NCBI RefSeq assembly: GCF_000003605.2
Contig: NW_003131853.1
Span: 172,469-184,643 of the forward strand
Direction of reading: 5' to 3'
DNA length: 12,175 nt
Origin: Saccoglossus kowalevskii
Lineage: Eukaryota; Hemichordata; Enteropneusta; Harrimaniidae
Below, piece after piece: positions 1-10,100 of this stretch (its first letter is position 1; every line of letters begins with the position of its first letter). Both the position numbers and the translations under genes were made by a program. The notes under the pieces were generated by a model, which was given only the letters and a program-made list of their open reading frames with translations, made no database searches and had not been told where the DNA came from.

Positions 1-1080
1 AAAAGTGGTATAAAAAACTATATGTCTTACATTTGCCGATCGCTTTCATCTGAGAGTATTATGTTGTTAGTCTTGACTTTTCATTTAAATTCGGAATGCA
101 GTGCACGTCATAACTGGGTGGTCGTACAACTGTGCCGACCCTATTGCGACAATATTTATATGCCAGAGCCTCCTATTTCATTGATTGATTTAAAATTTGT
201 TTTCGCCATGAAGTTAGGCGTATTACTTCCAAAGCCGATAAACTACTAAAACAAATGACTACTCCAATTTATAAAAATAAAAATAAACAATTCTTGTAAT
301 TTCTCACAAAGCATCTTCATTTAATTACTATGTATTAGTTTTTCAAAAGAAGTAGATTGTTATCTAATCAAAACTCGCGTATATAGTAAACAACTGAATC
401 TTCGGGATGTATAGCACAGCCATTGAAAATGATGACGATTGTTGTATCATTTGGTAATTGTCAATTTCTTCCTACTGTTGTCGTATGTCGTTCACCTCTG
501 CTGTCAATTTCATAGATATGAGATACTTGTATCATATCATGACTGAGGGAGCCAAGTGTTTGGAGAATAGACCATCTGTATCAATACACAACTAGTATAT
601 GGAAGTGGCGCGCATGTATAAATCCCACATGAAATGACAAAACAAAACAAAAATATCCAAATGCATTAGATATATAAAAACACTGTTTTACGTTATATTC
701 AATTTTAAAACTATTAGCAATCGCTACCCAGATTTCACTAGTGTCTGGTACGTAATTGAAGGTAGGTCAAAGGTGGTAGGCATTCTAAGGATTTGTCCTA
801 AAGATTCGGAATTAAAGCGGGAGGGTCGTTACCTGCGCACACGTGAGAATTGAGTTCCAAGCGATGATAAAAACACACGCTAAAAACGCAAAGGCTCATA
901 GGTAGATGCTTGTTTGTAAAAAAAAAAAAAATTACACGCTATGGCCATCTGACTCGTGTGCAGGTGACGACTCCCCCACTTTACCATGCTACCGATATAG
1001 CAAAATACGTGGTTCCTTGATTTTTAGATGTAATTATAAAATTGAGCTATAACCTGTTACTCTACCCCCTTTCTATCACA
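1..1080. other. No recognised gene
   Basis: AT-rich sequence with stops in all frames and no family I recognise. It holds an A13 homopolymer around 918-930, an E-box ACACGTGA near 838-845, and a nuclear-receptor-like AGGTCAaAGGTGG at 764-776. None of these is enough to call a promoter. Confidence 0.5.
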
Positions 1081-1142
1081 GTCTATTGTGCAGTTGGTGG
1101 AAATTACATTGCCAGCAACCAGTTCAAACAGTTGCTAACAAT

Positions 1143-1692
1143 ATAATTTGGAATAACGCCAACATTCTCATTGATAACAAGAGTGTGTGTTATCTAGATT
1201 CATTTTAAAGGGCATTGTCTATATCTCGGACCTTTATATCTCAAATGGAAAAATAAAAAATTAGACACAACTACAAGAAATTGGGTTTACTCCTAGACAA
1301 TATCTCCTTTGGCACGGCATAATTTCTGCTATACCACCAGAATGGAGAGGCTGTACTCCCTTTTTTGTTAGACCAGAATTGCTTATTGGTTTGTACATTA
1401 ACAACATATTCTTTGGACATCAATATGTAATAGATGGGGTGAACTTTTAAATACCCCAGACACTTTCACAGATATTCAAATTTTGCTGGGCGATGATCAG
1501 TTCTCAAGTTTGTTGAACCATATCATTATTATAACTAAACAAATTATTTATTCCTGTAAATTAAATGGCACTTCACCTTCATTTCGTCTGGTAGAAAAAA
1601 AAGTTATGGAAACTATAGAAATGGAATATTGTATATGTAGTAAAAATAGCACTATCGAATTGTTTCAGGTGAAGTGGGGAAACTTTACCTAA
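1143..1692 (+). mobile_element. Decayed LINE (L1/Tx1-like), C-terminal end of the reverse transcriptase protein
   Basis: Three blocks read like the end of an L1/Tx1-type ORF2. Block 1 (from 1143) is IIWNNANILIDNKSVCYLDSF, then after a stop and frame change KGIVYISDLYISNGKI. Block 2 (about 1295-1350) is QYLLWHGIISAIPPEWRG. Block 3 (1432-1692) is RWGELLN...NHIIIITKQIIYSCKLNG, then EMEYCICSKNSTIELFQVKWG and a TAA. The order matches the family (WNN.NI...K...KGI..I.DL..NG, Y.G..SAIP.EW, then HI...TK..IY.CKL). Stops, frameshifts and a gap of roughly 80-90 codons between blocks 2 and 3 show it is dead. Family assignment is from pattern memory, not from a search. Confidence 0.7.
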
Positions 1693-1897
1693 TGTTGGTT
1701 TGTGCATCTTCCAATTTACAATCCACATTTTTTAATACAATTGGAGTTACATGGTAATCTGTCTTCATTAATTGTTGGTTTTGTTTATTACTGTATTTAC
1801 TGTATTTATTAAAGTCCTGTAATTTTTTTGTTTATGGGTAATGAAAAATATTTATCAAAAAAACCCAATACATCTGTATATCTATGACATGATGTAT
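1693..1897. other. LINE 3' flank, no gene
   Basis: AT-rich sequence after the LINE stop, possibly including its 3' untranslated tail (ctgtatttactgtatttatt near 1791). No clear poly(A) tail or target-site duplication was seen. Confidence 0.35.
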
Positions 1898-2240
1898 ATT
1901 GAATATATAAAATTTGAACATAATCAGTCAAAGCTATTCATTAAAACAAAATAGCTGCCAGTCAGCCATTTTGAATCAGATCTGAAAAAAACGACGTGCA
2001 TCAAGGTCCCATAATGTCCAATGTATGCACCATGTTTGAACAAAATCCATCTGTAAACAGCAGAGATCTCGTTCAGGAATGCCAGAAATAGCTGCCATTC
2101 AGCCAGATTGTGAAACAAATTGATACATTTGTATGTACATGTATAATATTTAGTTATGATGTGTGTGTGAAGTTTGAATGTAATCGGTTCAGGCATGTCT
2201 GAGATATAGATCCTGAGGCATGGACAGAAGCATACACAGA
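1898..2240. repeat. Degenerate interspersed repeat with three related units
   Basis: Related blocks recur at 1898-1935 (aaatttgaacataatcagtc), 2019-2056 (atgtttgaacaaaatccatc) and 2160-2193 (aagtttgaatgtaatcggtt). A second block, aaatagctgcca.tcagcca, occurs at 1948-1967 and 2086-2105. The spacing is about 120-140 bases, so this looks like a diverged tandem dimer or trimer of a SINE- or MITE-like unit. The sense-read phrase for an element of this kind, TTTGAA..TAATCGGTTCAGGCATGTCTGAGATATA with a GGACAGA-like tail, is a style I know from many marine invertebrate repeats. The name of the family is unknown to me. Confidence 0.55.
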
Positions 2241-3439
2241 AGTCAATCCATAAGTCTGTTTTCAGACGATGTCCGAACGGGAACTAACAAAGAGGTGGAG
2301 CACCCTGTGCCAGTGCATATGCGTTACAGATGCATGATTCAAGATCTCTAACTCCTATGTATTTTGTTGATGATGCAGCATTAGACCATTGGGGTACTGG
2401 AATTCACGTAATAAATTCATTTCAGTCCGAGCTTCACTTCGAAATGACTCACAAGTCATTTCTGTATAACATATCTTGTGCCTACCCAGTTTTGTATTTT
2501 TTCACTAGTGTTTATTAAGTGTAGGTATTGAATTCACACTGTGTTTTAAGTGAGATTTGGGTTGACTGCGATGCATGCAGCTTCATTTTTTAGATTCAGA
2601 CTTGAACTCACTTGTCTAACTTTATAATAGAAAAATATTCATAGTAATTGGTGTGATACCATAAATTAGAGGGGCTGCTTCCCTTTGTTTTTTAGTCACT
2701 CCAATTACTACTTATACTACCCGTCTGCCTCCCCAGAACCAGTACATTGCCATTGAGAAGCTGCTGAGCCTCAGGACGGAAAAGTGGAGCAAAACTAAAA
2801 ATTTGACAGGTATTACCCATAATCCCTGGAGGTGGTCCTGCTGGGTGATACCATTATTTTTAATCGTTGGGTTCTGGCTGGCAGTTATAAGATGCACTTT
2901 GTCTGACTGCACAACATACAAACACAGAATACAACTCACAAAATGTACATATTTTATTTAGAAAAAAAAACACAATAATTATTGTCTAATTGAATTTAAT
3001 GTGGAAAAAACTAAAATCAGATGAAATAAAAAGTGAACATGATTGCACAAATAAAATAGTTTTCAAAAAAAAATTCTATACCCTAACTATTAATACACAT
3101 GAGTGTAGGTAATGGGGAATTTGTTTTGCTGTTGTTTGTTTATTATCAAATGACAAAATATAGATGTAAAACTTGAATGGAGTAAAAGGCAATAAATGTA
3201 ACCTCTTAGAAAAATGCATTGTTAAATACATATTGCTTATTGTATGTAAAAAACTAGCATAAATAAACATCTCTTATAGCAGTTCAAATTAGCTGTGATG
3301 TGTCAACATTTTATAAATAATAACAATGACAAGGGGTGCAATTTAAAGAAATGCTCGAACCATGGCAATAAACATCTTAAAGCCCTGAGTATAATTATAT
3401 ATTTACATCTTATATTTTTAGTAACAGCAAAACTGAAAT
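2241..3439. other. Unassigned sequence downstream of Piezo
   Basis: No gene is supported. The moderately GC-rich block 2700-2930 looks unlike its flanks and contains an 11-base inverted repeat at 2809-2819 and 2842-2852. The rest is AT-rich with minus-strand AATAAA hexamers that could be alternative Piezo poly(A) signals. Confidence 0.45.
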
Positions 3440-3864
3440 ATTGCAGGAATCATTTTAGCTGATTTATTTACAAACTCCCTGCTAAGCTAGCAATTATTAC
3501 CATGATTACTAAAGTAGAACCCATCACACACTAATCCACTACTGTTCATTGAGGTGCTAAGATTCTGAAGCTTACAGTGTTCTTGTGATAGACCATTTGT
3601 TTCTCTAAGCCTGGTATCGTATACTGAATGCAATGAGTTAAAACTGCTAAAATTCTAGACATTTTTTTATAAGCAAAGAAATTGTAGATTACAGTGAGTT
3701 ATGAACTGCAGTAATTAATTTCATTTACCAGCATGAAAATATTACAGCCACAGTCTTAAAGTGAATACCACTAGAATAAAATACAATCATATTACAGCAA
3801 ACAATATAACCATACACAGCAGGATAAAAAGTGTGAGAGCCACAATAGTTGGTTAATACAGTGA
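3440..3864 (-). other. Piezo 3' untranslated region (probable extent)
   Basis: This is the stretch downstream of the TAG stop up to just past the first canonical poly(A) signal. No coding frame continues through it. The end point is inferred from the signal and could be later, because further AATAAA hexamers occur on the minus strand at 3144-3139 and 2958-2953. Confidence 0.5.
3463..3468 (-). terminator. Candidate poly(A) signal AATAAA
   Basis: This is the first AATAAA on the minus strand after the Piezo stop, about 400 bases downstream. It is followed within 40 bases by a T-rich stretch (ttttgctgtt) that could serve as the downstream element. No canonical AATAAA or ATTAAA occurs between it and the stop; only a TATAAA-like variant near 3666 does. 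Confidence 0.5.
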
Positions 3865-4117
3865 CTACTGTTGTTTCTCTTTTGTCACTTGGATAAGCGT
3901 CTCTGGTGACCTGTAGAGGTATATCAGTTTGGCAGTAAGTTCTTCCTCCAGTAAGAACTCGTTGCTTTCCCTGACCATGAAAATGTCCAAACAAAGACGC
4001 AAGATGCGGTCTGGATTTGGAAGTTCTTCAAACATAATTCTGTATGAGATACCACTGACAAACATCCTGACAAATCTACCGACCACCAATACTAAGGACA
4101 CATACAATCCAATAATG
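3865..4117 (-). CDS. piezo: Piezo exon E11: inner pore helix, cytosolic gate and stop
   Basis: This terminal 253-base exon completes codon 510, encodes residues 511-593 and ends in TAG (3867-3865). The acceptor is tatcaatttcag. The inner helix is IIGLYVSLVLVVGRFVRMF. Leu520-Val521 align with mouse Piezo1 Leu2475-Val2476, the transmembrane gate. Met538-Phe539 align with Met2493-Phe2494 and Pro581-Glu582 with Pro2536-Glu2537, the two cytosolic constrictions. Arg527 aligns with human Arg2456. The tail reads IMFEELPNPDRILRL, DIFMVRE, LEEEL and YRSPET, then ends KEKQQ. Confidence 0.98.
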
Positions 4118-7100
4118 CTGAAATTGATAAAATATCTGTTAGTAACTAAATCTGTGTGTCTATGTTAGGAAGAGGGCATGTACATAATGTGACAATACTT
4201 ACTATAATTTACCTGGACATCATTGAGGGTTAACATACACATCCTGACAGTGGCCAAATGTGAATTCATGCTTAATATAAATAGTGGATTTTTCTGAAGT
4301 ATTCATTTCTAATTTTCGTAAACTTGTAACATGTACATGTGTACACTATGGATGATGATAAAAGATGAGATACATACCCATAACTGGTGAGGAAGGATAG
4401 TGCATCAGTTGTAACTCGATCATTGAATGAGATTATGGTTAGGTATTTATAACGAGGACTATCCTTGTCAACATATTCTTGCAGTCGCCACCACTCAACA
4501 AATTTTTGGTCTTCATCGTGTTGTAGCTGAACATCCACATTGCTGAAATTTTTCTCACCACCTAAAAACAAAAAAGGTTTGTTTTTAGACTGTTTCTATC
4601 GTACATAAACTGTTGGCTTGTCAGCTATGTGTGATTTGATTGCAGTGCAAGCTGCCATGTATTGTAGTCACAATAAAATATATCCAAGCATTGGCAGAAA
4701 CATGCAGAAATACAGTAACTATTTTACCAGTCAGTCAGCTAAATTGTGAAAATACTATGAACCCCAGCATGATTTGATGGTAGGTACATTGAATTTAAAT
4801 CTAAATGGTCCATACATGACAAAAGCATGGGACATAAGAATGGCCACCAATGACACACTATGATATATAGAAGATAATATTTGGTAATCGTAGTCCTAAA
4901 TAACTATTAAAAATAGCTAGACGTTTTGAGCAATGGCTCTTTATCAATAGCATAGAAGAAAATGTAATAACACACTAATGACACACTATGTCTTGCATTG
5001 GTGACTTGCTTATCTAACAAATGTCTGTGTACTTGTAATAAGAAATTGACTAAAATCCATCAACCTTAATTTCAGACAAAATGTAAAGACTCAAGTAAAC
5101 AACTGTGGGCAGCAATGCGGACGTGAAATTACCTGGTAACAGTAGTTCAGCTGGCCTCACTTCTCCAGATGCTGGTACCACAACATAACGTGGAAACATA
5201 TTAGGGATGTTCCTAAGATAAGACAAAAATGCATAAACTCATCATTTACCCTGACTATACATTGTGATGCATCATCTCATATGAACACTGTAGTAACAGC
5301 ATACATGTGGGTATATATGAAATTGCATTGTCTGATACACATTGCACATTTCTCCTACAAATGCGTATCGACAATGCCAAATCCAAACAGCTTAAATGGT
5401 CGCACTCAAGGTACTGTACCAGAAAGTCAGAAGATGAAAACAGACTCTACACAGTATTGAAGGAGTATATTGCTCACACATATATGATACCAATAGAATG
5501 TAAGCAAAGATTCATCAACTTACACAGGATCTGATCTTGTTTTATTTAACATGGCAGCCAGTTCCATTCTGATTAATTTGGTTTGTATTTTATTTGGGTT
5601 CAAAGTATGATGAGCAGTGTAACTAACAGTTTCCACTACTAAGGCATTGGTTGGTCTTCTGTACAAAGTAAAAAGAAATATTATGAGATAAGATGCACAA
5701 GAAATAGATCAATGTCTGCTTATTTTTTTTTCTTTGAGTGTTATATACCAGCCTATGGTAATATACTGTAATTATTTGCAAATCTAGTGGCATATTTCTA
5801 CCCTGCACTTTTCAGTCTTGTTTCCATCCTTAGAAATGACATATTACAGAGACCTACTAAAGAGATCCAAGCAAGACCCAACACTTAATATGGATGTAAT
5901 GCTGCATAATTGCCAATTCTAAATGTAGAAATGGCTGTAAAATAATTTGCCTCATGAAGCAAAACAGAAAATACCTTGTGAAGCTCATGAAGAATTTAAT
6001 ATCTAAATCACGAGTTGATACAAGATCCTGAATCAAAAGGTCTCGGCTTGGTGGGCTTATGGTCCACACTGTTGTGGAGGAACCAGACAAATGGGAAACA
6101 TAGATGTCCTCCCTTTCATACTGTTGTAAAAATGCCTGAATATTCTGGAAGTAAAGAAAAAATAATAATAACAGCTTTTAGTTGGAAAAGATATGAGGTA
6201 ATAAACATCCATGTATATACAATCATACGAACAGATGAATCACATAGAACGAAAATCATGATACACTTTTATAATTGGTATATAAACATTGATCAAATTA
6301 TCAAGTTATAAACAAGTTACACGATTATGTAATAACAGACTAGAAGAGCAACTGTGTAACTGTAACTGCGTGTATGGCCAAGATGGTTAACTTTCCAGTT
6401 TAAACCTCCATGTGAGTGGTCTGTAATACATTAGACGCAGAACAATCAAACCTAAGCAAGATTTTAAACCTATGAAAAATATAACTACGATTAAAATTTA
6501 TATGAATAAAAATTATCCTTCACAATATAACAATATTAACAACAGTGACATTTTCTCCCCAATATATTTTGCCCTTCATAATTATACTACGGGCAAGGCA
6601 ATGAAATAAATTGGTGTGCTCCCAGCAGAGGCATTATAAAATAAACTTTGAAACAGGGCTAGTAACTTTCTGACAGGGCTGGTGAAATTTTAAAGTTACT
6701 AGTGTCTGATACACAATGTGAGACAATGACAATACATTGCAGTGCATATCTACAACCTATATATGTATCAATCCTAATTAATACCTAACTCATTTCCCAG
6801 AGAAATGGTTACATATATATAAAAAAAAAAATTCAGAAGAGGGTTTGCTATCTTTTTCCTTCCTTACTGATATAACCATTAACTAAGAAGGACACTAAAT
6901 ATTGTTCTTTTGTGCACCTAACAAATGCATGTACCCTGTTTTTTGGTTACTTATAGTACTGTAAAATGACTAATTTTCACTGGGTTTAAATTTCACTGAT
7001 TTACCATTTCAGGCATATTCAGTGGGTTTTAAGTTCACGGTTTCGTCATTTAGATAATGTGTTCTATGGTAAATTTTACATATTCACTGGGTTTTAAATT

Positions 7101-10100
7101 AGCGCATTTTCCAGTCAGCGAAATAAGCTAAATTAAAACCCAGTGAATAATTACCCCCTTTACAGTAGTGTATTTCCTGCATGTCAGTGTAGCAAATAAA
7201 ATTTATCTTCAATACAGCCCTTTTTACATATCACAAATCCAGTCATTAAGTGGGATGCGTTTATTGTACAAAGATTCAATTTTGAGATTATGGTCAGTCA
7301 ATGGAACATACAATGTAAGCAGTGAAGTATGCAGGTCAATATTATGGAGATTAATCAGATATGGCTCATTATCAGATTTAATTGTTCTGTATGTTCTAAG
7401 CTTATATTTCTCATAGGAGTTGACACATTGTAATTGTTTTTCTCATTGTAATCTAGGATACTTACTAAGTTTTCTTTATACTTTTCTTTGAACTCATGAT
7501 CATATTCTTTATTACTTAATATTGGTTTTAAGTCTTCTTGTTGCGCACTCATTTGATACAAGTACTGCAAATAGAAAATTTGATTAACAAACATTTTCTG
7601 TACATGTGTAAAACTTACAACTAGTTGGGTGTAAATGCCTTAATTTTGTACAAAAATTGCTATAGAAATTATATTATATATATAAGAGGTTAATTCAACA
7701 AGCAGTGTTATAAAATTAATAGTCTCAGAAAAGGCTCTCATTACTGTCTTTGTGTTTTGTTATTTATGGCCATGTCTCATTTCAGTGCCAGCATCTAACA
7801 CCCTTGATATGTGTGCATGACAAGCATTCCCAGAAAAAGTGTTACCTCTGTACCCTACCCTCTGACATTAACTCTAACTCTACTCCTACCCTCCAGCATT
7901 CCCCATTTAATTGCATATGCCCCTCCTAAGTCAATGGCAGAGACTTACCTCATAACCATCTATTTGTATATGTATAGTACAGTCAGAAGGCGGATTTGAC
8001 ACACTTGTACTTTCTATGATCACAGAGAAATATATCAATGGAAACCATATTATAAGGATCAATAAGATCAATAATAATAAACCAACAAAGTATTTAGATA
8101 AGGTGCCTTTCTTCTGTCCTCTTGGAGTTGGATAATCCTGCAGAAACATCAAAGAGGGTTTAAGACACATATAATTGCAATACAGTGAAATACATGTCTT
8201 TGCTACAATGTAAATTACGCCAGGCCTTTAATTTCAGGGGAAAAGTTTACAGTGTATTAAAAGACATTCATGTAATATTCCTACCATTTTAGCAGTCTCA
8301 TGGTATGGTGGTAGCTAGTATCTCTTTAAATAGAAACTATTTTACTATAAGTTGCTTCATAAGGAGATTTGTGAGATCACTGAATTGGGGAAGATCATGT
8401 GTTCCCCAGTAAGGGCAGGGCTGACACATTGGGTGTAATTTACATGCTTATGTCCAGCATGGATAGAATGTTATCATTCTAAGCATTGCAAGAGTAACAC
8501 TTACTTTTTCTCCTTTCCGCCAACATTTAAGTTCATAGACAATATTATAAATGTCTTCTATTTTCATCCAATGTGATAGAGCCAGTGTTGTATCAGTCCA
8601 TGTCCAGTCCATTATTATACGTAACTCCAATAAAAATGGTATCAGACAAAATCTAACAAAAATAAAAAATTAAATTAAAAGATAGGTAGAATGTACATTT
8701 CAACTACAGTTGTGAGTTTAACAAGCCCATGACCCCCCTCCCCTCTCTCTCTTCTTGTGAGATGGCATGTTTTAAAATAATTCATCCCAGCATGCCATGA
8801 GTCCATGTTATGAAATATGAACAGTAAGCAATATCAACAACAGAACTGCCTGTGCTGCAAGTGTGGACATGCAATGTAATTGGACAATGTTCATGTTACT
8901 GTCATCGCCATATTGTTCTGAACACCAAAACAGCAACATTGCCAGCTATGTTGCTGACTGGTTTGCTATATGTGTGTCTGTATATGTGGTTAGTTCAAAC
9001 CACTTTTACAAGGTTACGCAGTTTGGCAAAATGTGCTCATTTACTGACTGAGTCAGTACATACATACAGTTAATTTTATTTGAATAAATTTGCCATTTAT
9101 TATATACAAATTTATATTGATTGATTGAAATATGTGAAAGGCAAACGCTAACACGAACAAGATAGGTTAAACCGACCACAACAGGAGACTAATAATCTGA
9201 CACGTTGAATATAAATAGGAGATCACAATGCGATTGCTTTTCAATTATTAGCCAAACTAAATGGCTAATTATTAAAGACAACACAACCAAAATGTGTAAG
9301 ATTAAAGTATGTTGGTTTAATGTATATTTTAGTTGACAGTTTTAACTGAAAATTCAGTTTGAAGAGTCAACTAAAAGCAAGTGAAGAAGAAGACTTACTC
9401 ACCCTTTGAATAGAAAGAGATTGACATAATTGTACTTCTTGGTTAAGAAGTTACCCAGAATTCTTGTAGGATAGCCTGATCTAATCTGGTATGCTGACAA
9501 CCCAAAATAACAGCACTTAACAAAATACCATAACTGGGCAGGAGTGTTATCAATGAACAAGCTGGTAATAGAAAACAGACAATAGCTTGTGTTATTTCAA
9601 ATATAAACCTGTGATATATAGGTGTAGTCAACTCATAGTATTTAGGTAGAACCATGGGATTCATGTTAAAAATATGTCAGCTTGAAGTGTTGTGAAACAC
9701 TGAAAATGTTTTCAAATACATTATAAATGTATGTGATCATCAGCAAGTACATGTAGGTTTCTGGGGTCTAAAGATATGATTTTGAGCAGTGAAATAAAGT
9801 ATTAAATTTGTGCATATATTACATCCATGAATGAGGGAAAGCCTGTTTGAATATACTTGCAAGAAATTGTAGGGAACTGCAAATAAATGTATTTAACATA
9901 TCACACAACTGTGGTGAGAGAAATATTGTTATCGTAATGTACATGTAGTATACTATGGTAATAGTATTTCACTCTTCATAGTAATATGTGGGATTTAAAG
10001 TGGTTTAGCTGGGTAGTGTGCTTGCTATCTCACTTCAACTTCTAATCCAATTTAGCCCTGTGAGAGTTCACAGTAAATGAGTTCAGGGTTCTCCAGGCAA

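Larger units (their letters stand above)
6145..7465 (-). other. Piezo intron E6-E7 (1321 bases)
   Basis: The longest complete intron. It contains the TIR element at 6957-7167 and the inverted repeat at 6659-6702. No missing exon is implied, because cap residues before and after it (KEKYKENL and NIQAFLQQY) align to adjacent positions in vertebrate Piezo. Confidence 0.85.
8653..9402 (-). other. Piezo intron E3-E4
   Basis: A 750-base intron. It holds two hairpins (9327-9376 and 9243-9273) and a 24-base pure pyrimidine run on the plus strand at 8733-8756, which is a GA/G-rich run in the transcript 81-104 bases before the E4 acceptor. Confidence 0.8.

Noticed and set aside
22-249. Plus-strand 75-codon open frame
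   Set aside because: No motif, no splice context and no similarity that I recognise. The length is ordinary for AT-rich DNA.
764-776. Nuclear-receptor DR1-like site AGGTCAaAGGTGG
   Set aside because: The second half-site has two mismatches and no nearby gene start is supported.
838-845. E-box ACACGTGA as part of a promoter
   Set aside because: A six-base core occurs often by chance, and no transcription start or gene follows.
1924-2196. Minus-strand 90-codon open frame
   Set aside because: It sits wholly in the degenerate interspersed repeat and reads as low-quality translation without any family motif.
6145-7465. A missed Piezo exon in the longest intron
   Set aside because: Cap residues on either side align to neighbouring positions of vertebrate Piezo and phases match directly, so none is needed.
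8733-8756. Pyrimidine run as a triplex or regulatory element
   Set aside because: Only 24 bases without mirror symmetry. Such runs are common in introns.
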